Below, in pieces: positions 7,777-7,988 of a DNA stretch of 7,988 nt. The number at the start of each line of letters is the position of its first letter. Position 1 is the stretch's first letter. The stretch comes from JBFHRE01 sp041591895. GTDB lineage: Bacteria > Actinomycetota > Acidimicrobiia > Spongiisociales > ZC4RG35. The notes under the pieces are model-generated. The model searched no databases. It was given only the letters and a program-made list of their open reading frames with translations, and had not been told where the DNA came from. The stretch covers positions 1 through 7,988 of the forward strand of contig JBFHRE010000110.1 of the NCBI GenBank assembly GCA_041591895.1, written 5' to 3'. The position numbers were made by a program, and so were the translations under genes.

Positions 7777-7988
7777 ACCGGGGAAGATCTCGAACAGCCC
7801 TGCCGCTCCCATCCCGCCCCCCACGCACATCGTCACCACGCCATATCGGGCGCCGCGGCGCCGTCCCTCGAGGAGCACGTGTCCGACCATTCGGGCACCG
7901 CTCATCCCGTACGGGTGGCCGATCGAGATCGCTCCCCCGTTCACGTTGAAGATCTCGTTGTCGATCCCGAGTTGGTCGCGGCAATACA
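7774..7988 (-). CDS. Thiolase (acetyl-CoA acyltransferase), 3' part only
   Basis: Only the last 71 residues of this minus-strand gene are in the window; its start lies beyond the right edge. The translated tail contains the two C-terminal thiolase active-site motifs: NVNGGAISIGHPYGMSGARM, with the catalytic His, and TMCVGGGMGAAGLFE, with the second catalytic Cys. The opening YCRDQLGI and the ending GLFEIFPG fit acetyl-CoA acetyltransferase/FadA-type thiolases rather than the PcaF-like type next door. It is therefore a separate paralogue and not a duplicate of that gene. The GGGMG and GRRRGARY stretches are typical of actinobacterial FadA-like enzymes as I remember them. The two thiolase genes converge, with 11 bases between their stop codons. 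Confidence 0.9.
   Translation of the reverse strand, partial: YCRDQLGIDNEIFNVNGGAISIGHPYGMSGARMVGHVLLEGRRRGARYGVVTMCVGGGMGAAGLFEIFPG

Noticed and set aside
7601..7988. The two thiolase fragments as one gene broken by inversion
   Set aside because: The plus-strand thiolase is complete with all catalytic motifs, and the minus-strand piece has its own full C-terminal motifs and belongs to a different thiolase type.

Overview
This is a high-G+C window (clearly above 60% by eye, with strong G/C preference at third codon positions and GTG starts). It is almost completely filled with genes. The gene content fits an actinobacterium, perhaps an Acidimicrobiia-like lineage: a DUF2510 (WYPDP...YWDG..W) domain fused to a scramblase-like protein, an EttA-type ABC-F protein, an RNase HI with an extra C-terminal domain, and start regions with TAnnnT boxes close to the start codon, as in leaderless transcripts. 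The lineage is an inference, because no rRNA or tRNA is present.

Layout from left to right. (1) A minus-strand pair reads leftwards: a DUF2510-scramblase/LURP-one-like gene (1790 to 945), then an Fpg/Nei-family DNA glycosylase (910 to 8). (2) A short divergent spacer (1791-1875) separates it from a plus-strand RNase HI (1876-2880). This protein carries a second domain that I read as a SLOG/YpsA-like Rossmannoid module. (3) A minus-strand gene for a secreted, C-terminally membrane-anchored M1-like zinc metallopeptidase (4793 to 2835) runs into the RNase H gene tail to tail. The two coding regions overlap by 46 bases. (4) A second divergent spacer (4794-4884) leads to a plus-strand pair: ettA (4885-6561), then a PcaF/PaaJ-like thiolase (6563-7762) joined by TGAcGTG. 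(5) The 3' end of a second, different thiolase comes in on the minus strand (7988 to 7774). The two convergent thiolase stop codons sit at the two ends of one perfect 17-base palindrome.

Most of this is ordinary chromosomal core and metabolic content: DNA repair, R-loop/RNA-primer removal, translation control and acyl-CoA metabolism. There are no signs of a mobile island. The least ordinary item is the RNase HI-SLOG fusion, which would join RNA:DNA hybrid cleavage to a possible nucleotide-ligand-sensing domain. Other points worth a second look are the glycosylase zinc finger lacking its usual arginine, the shortened zinc-ligand spacing in the peptidase, an operator-like dyad over the peptidase start, and the dual-stop palindrome. 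I see no multi-gene defence or other novel system that I could defend.
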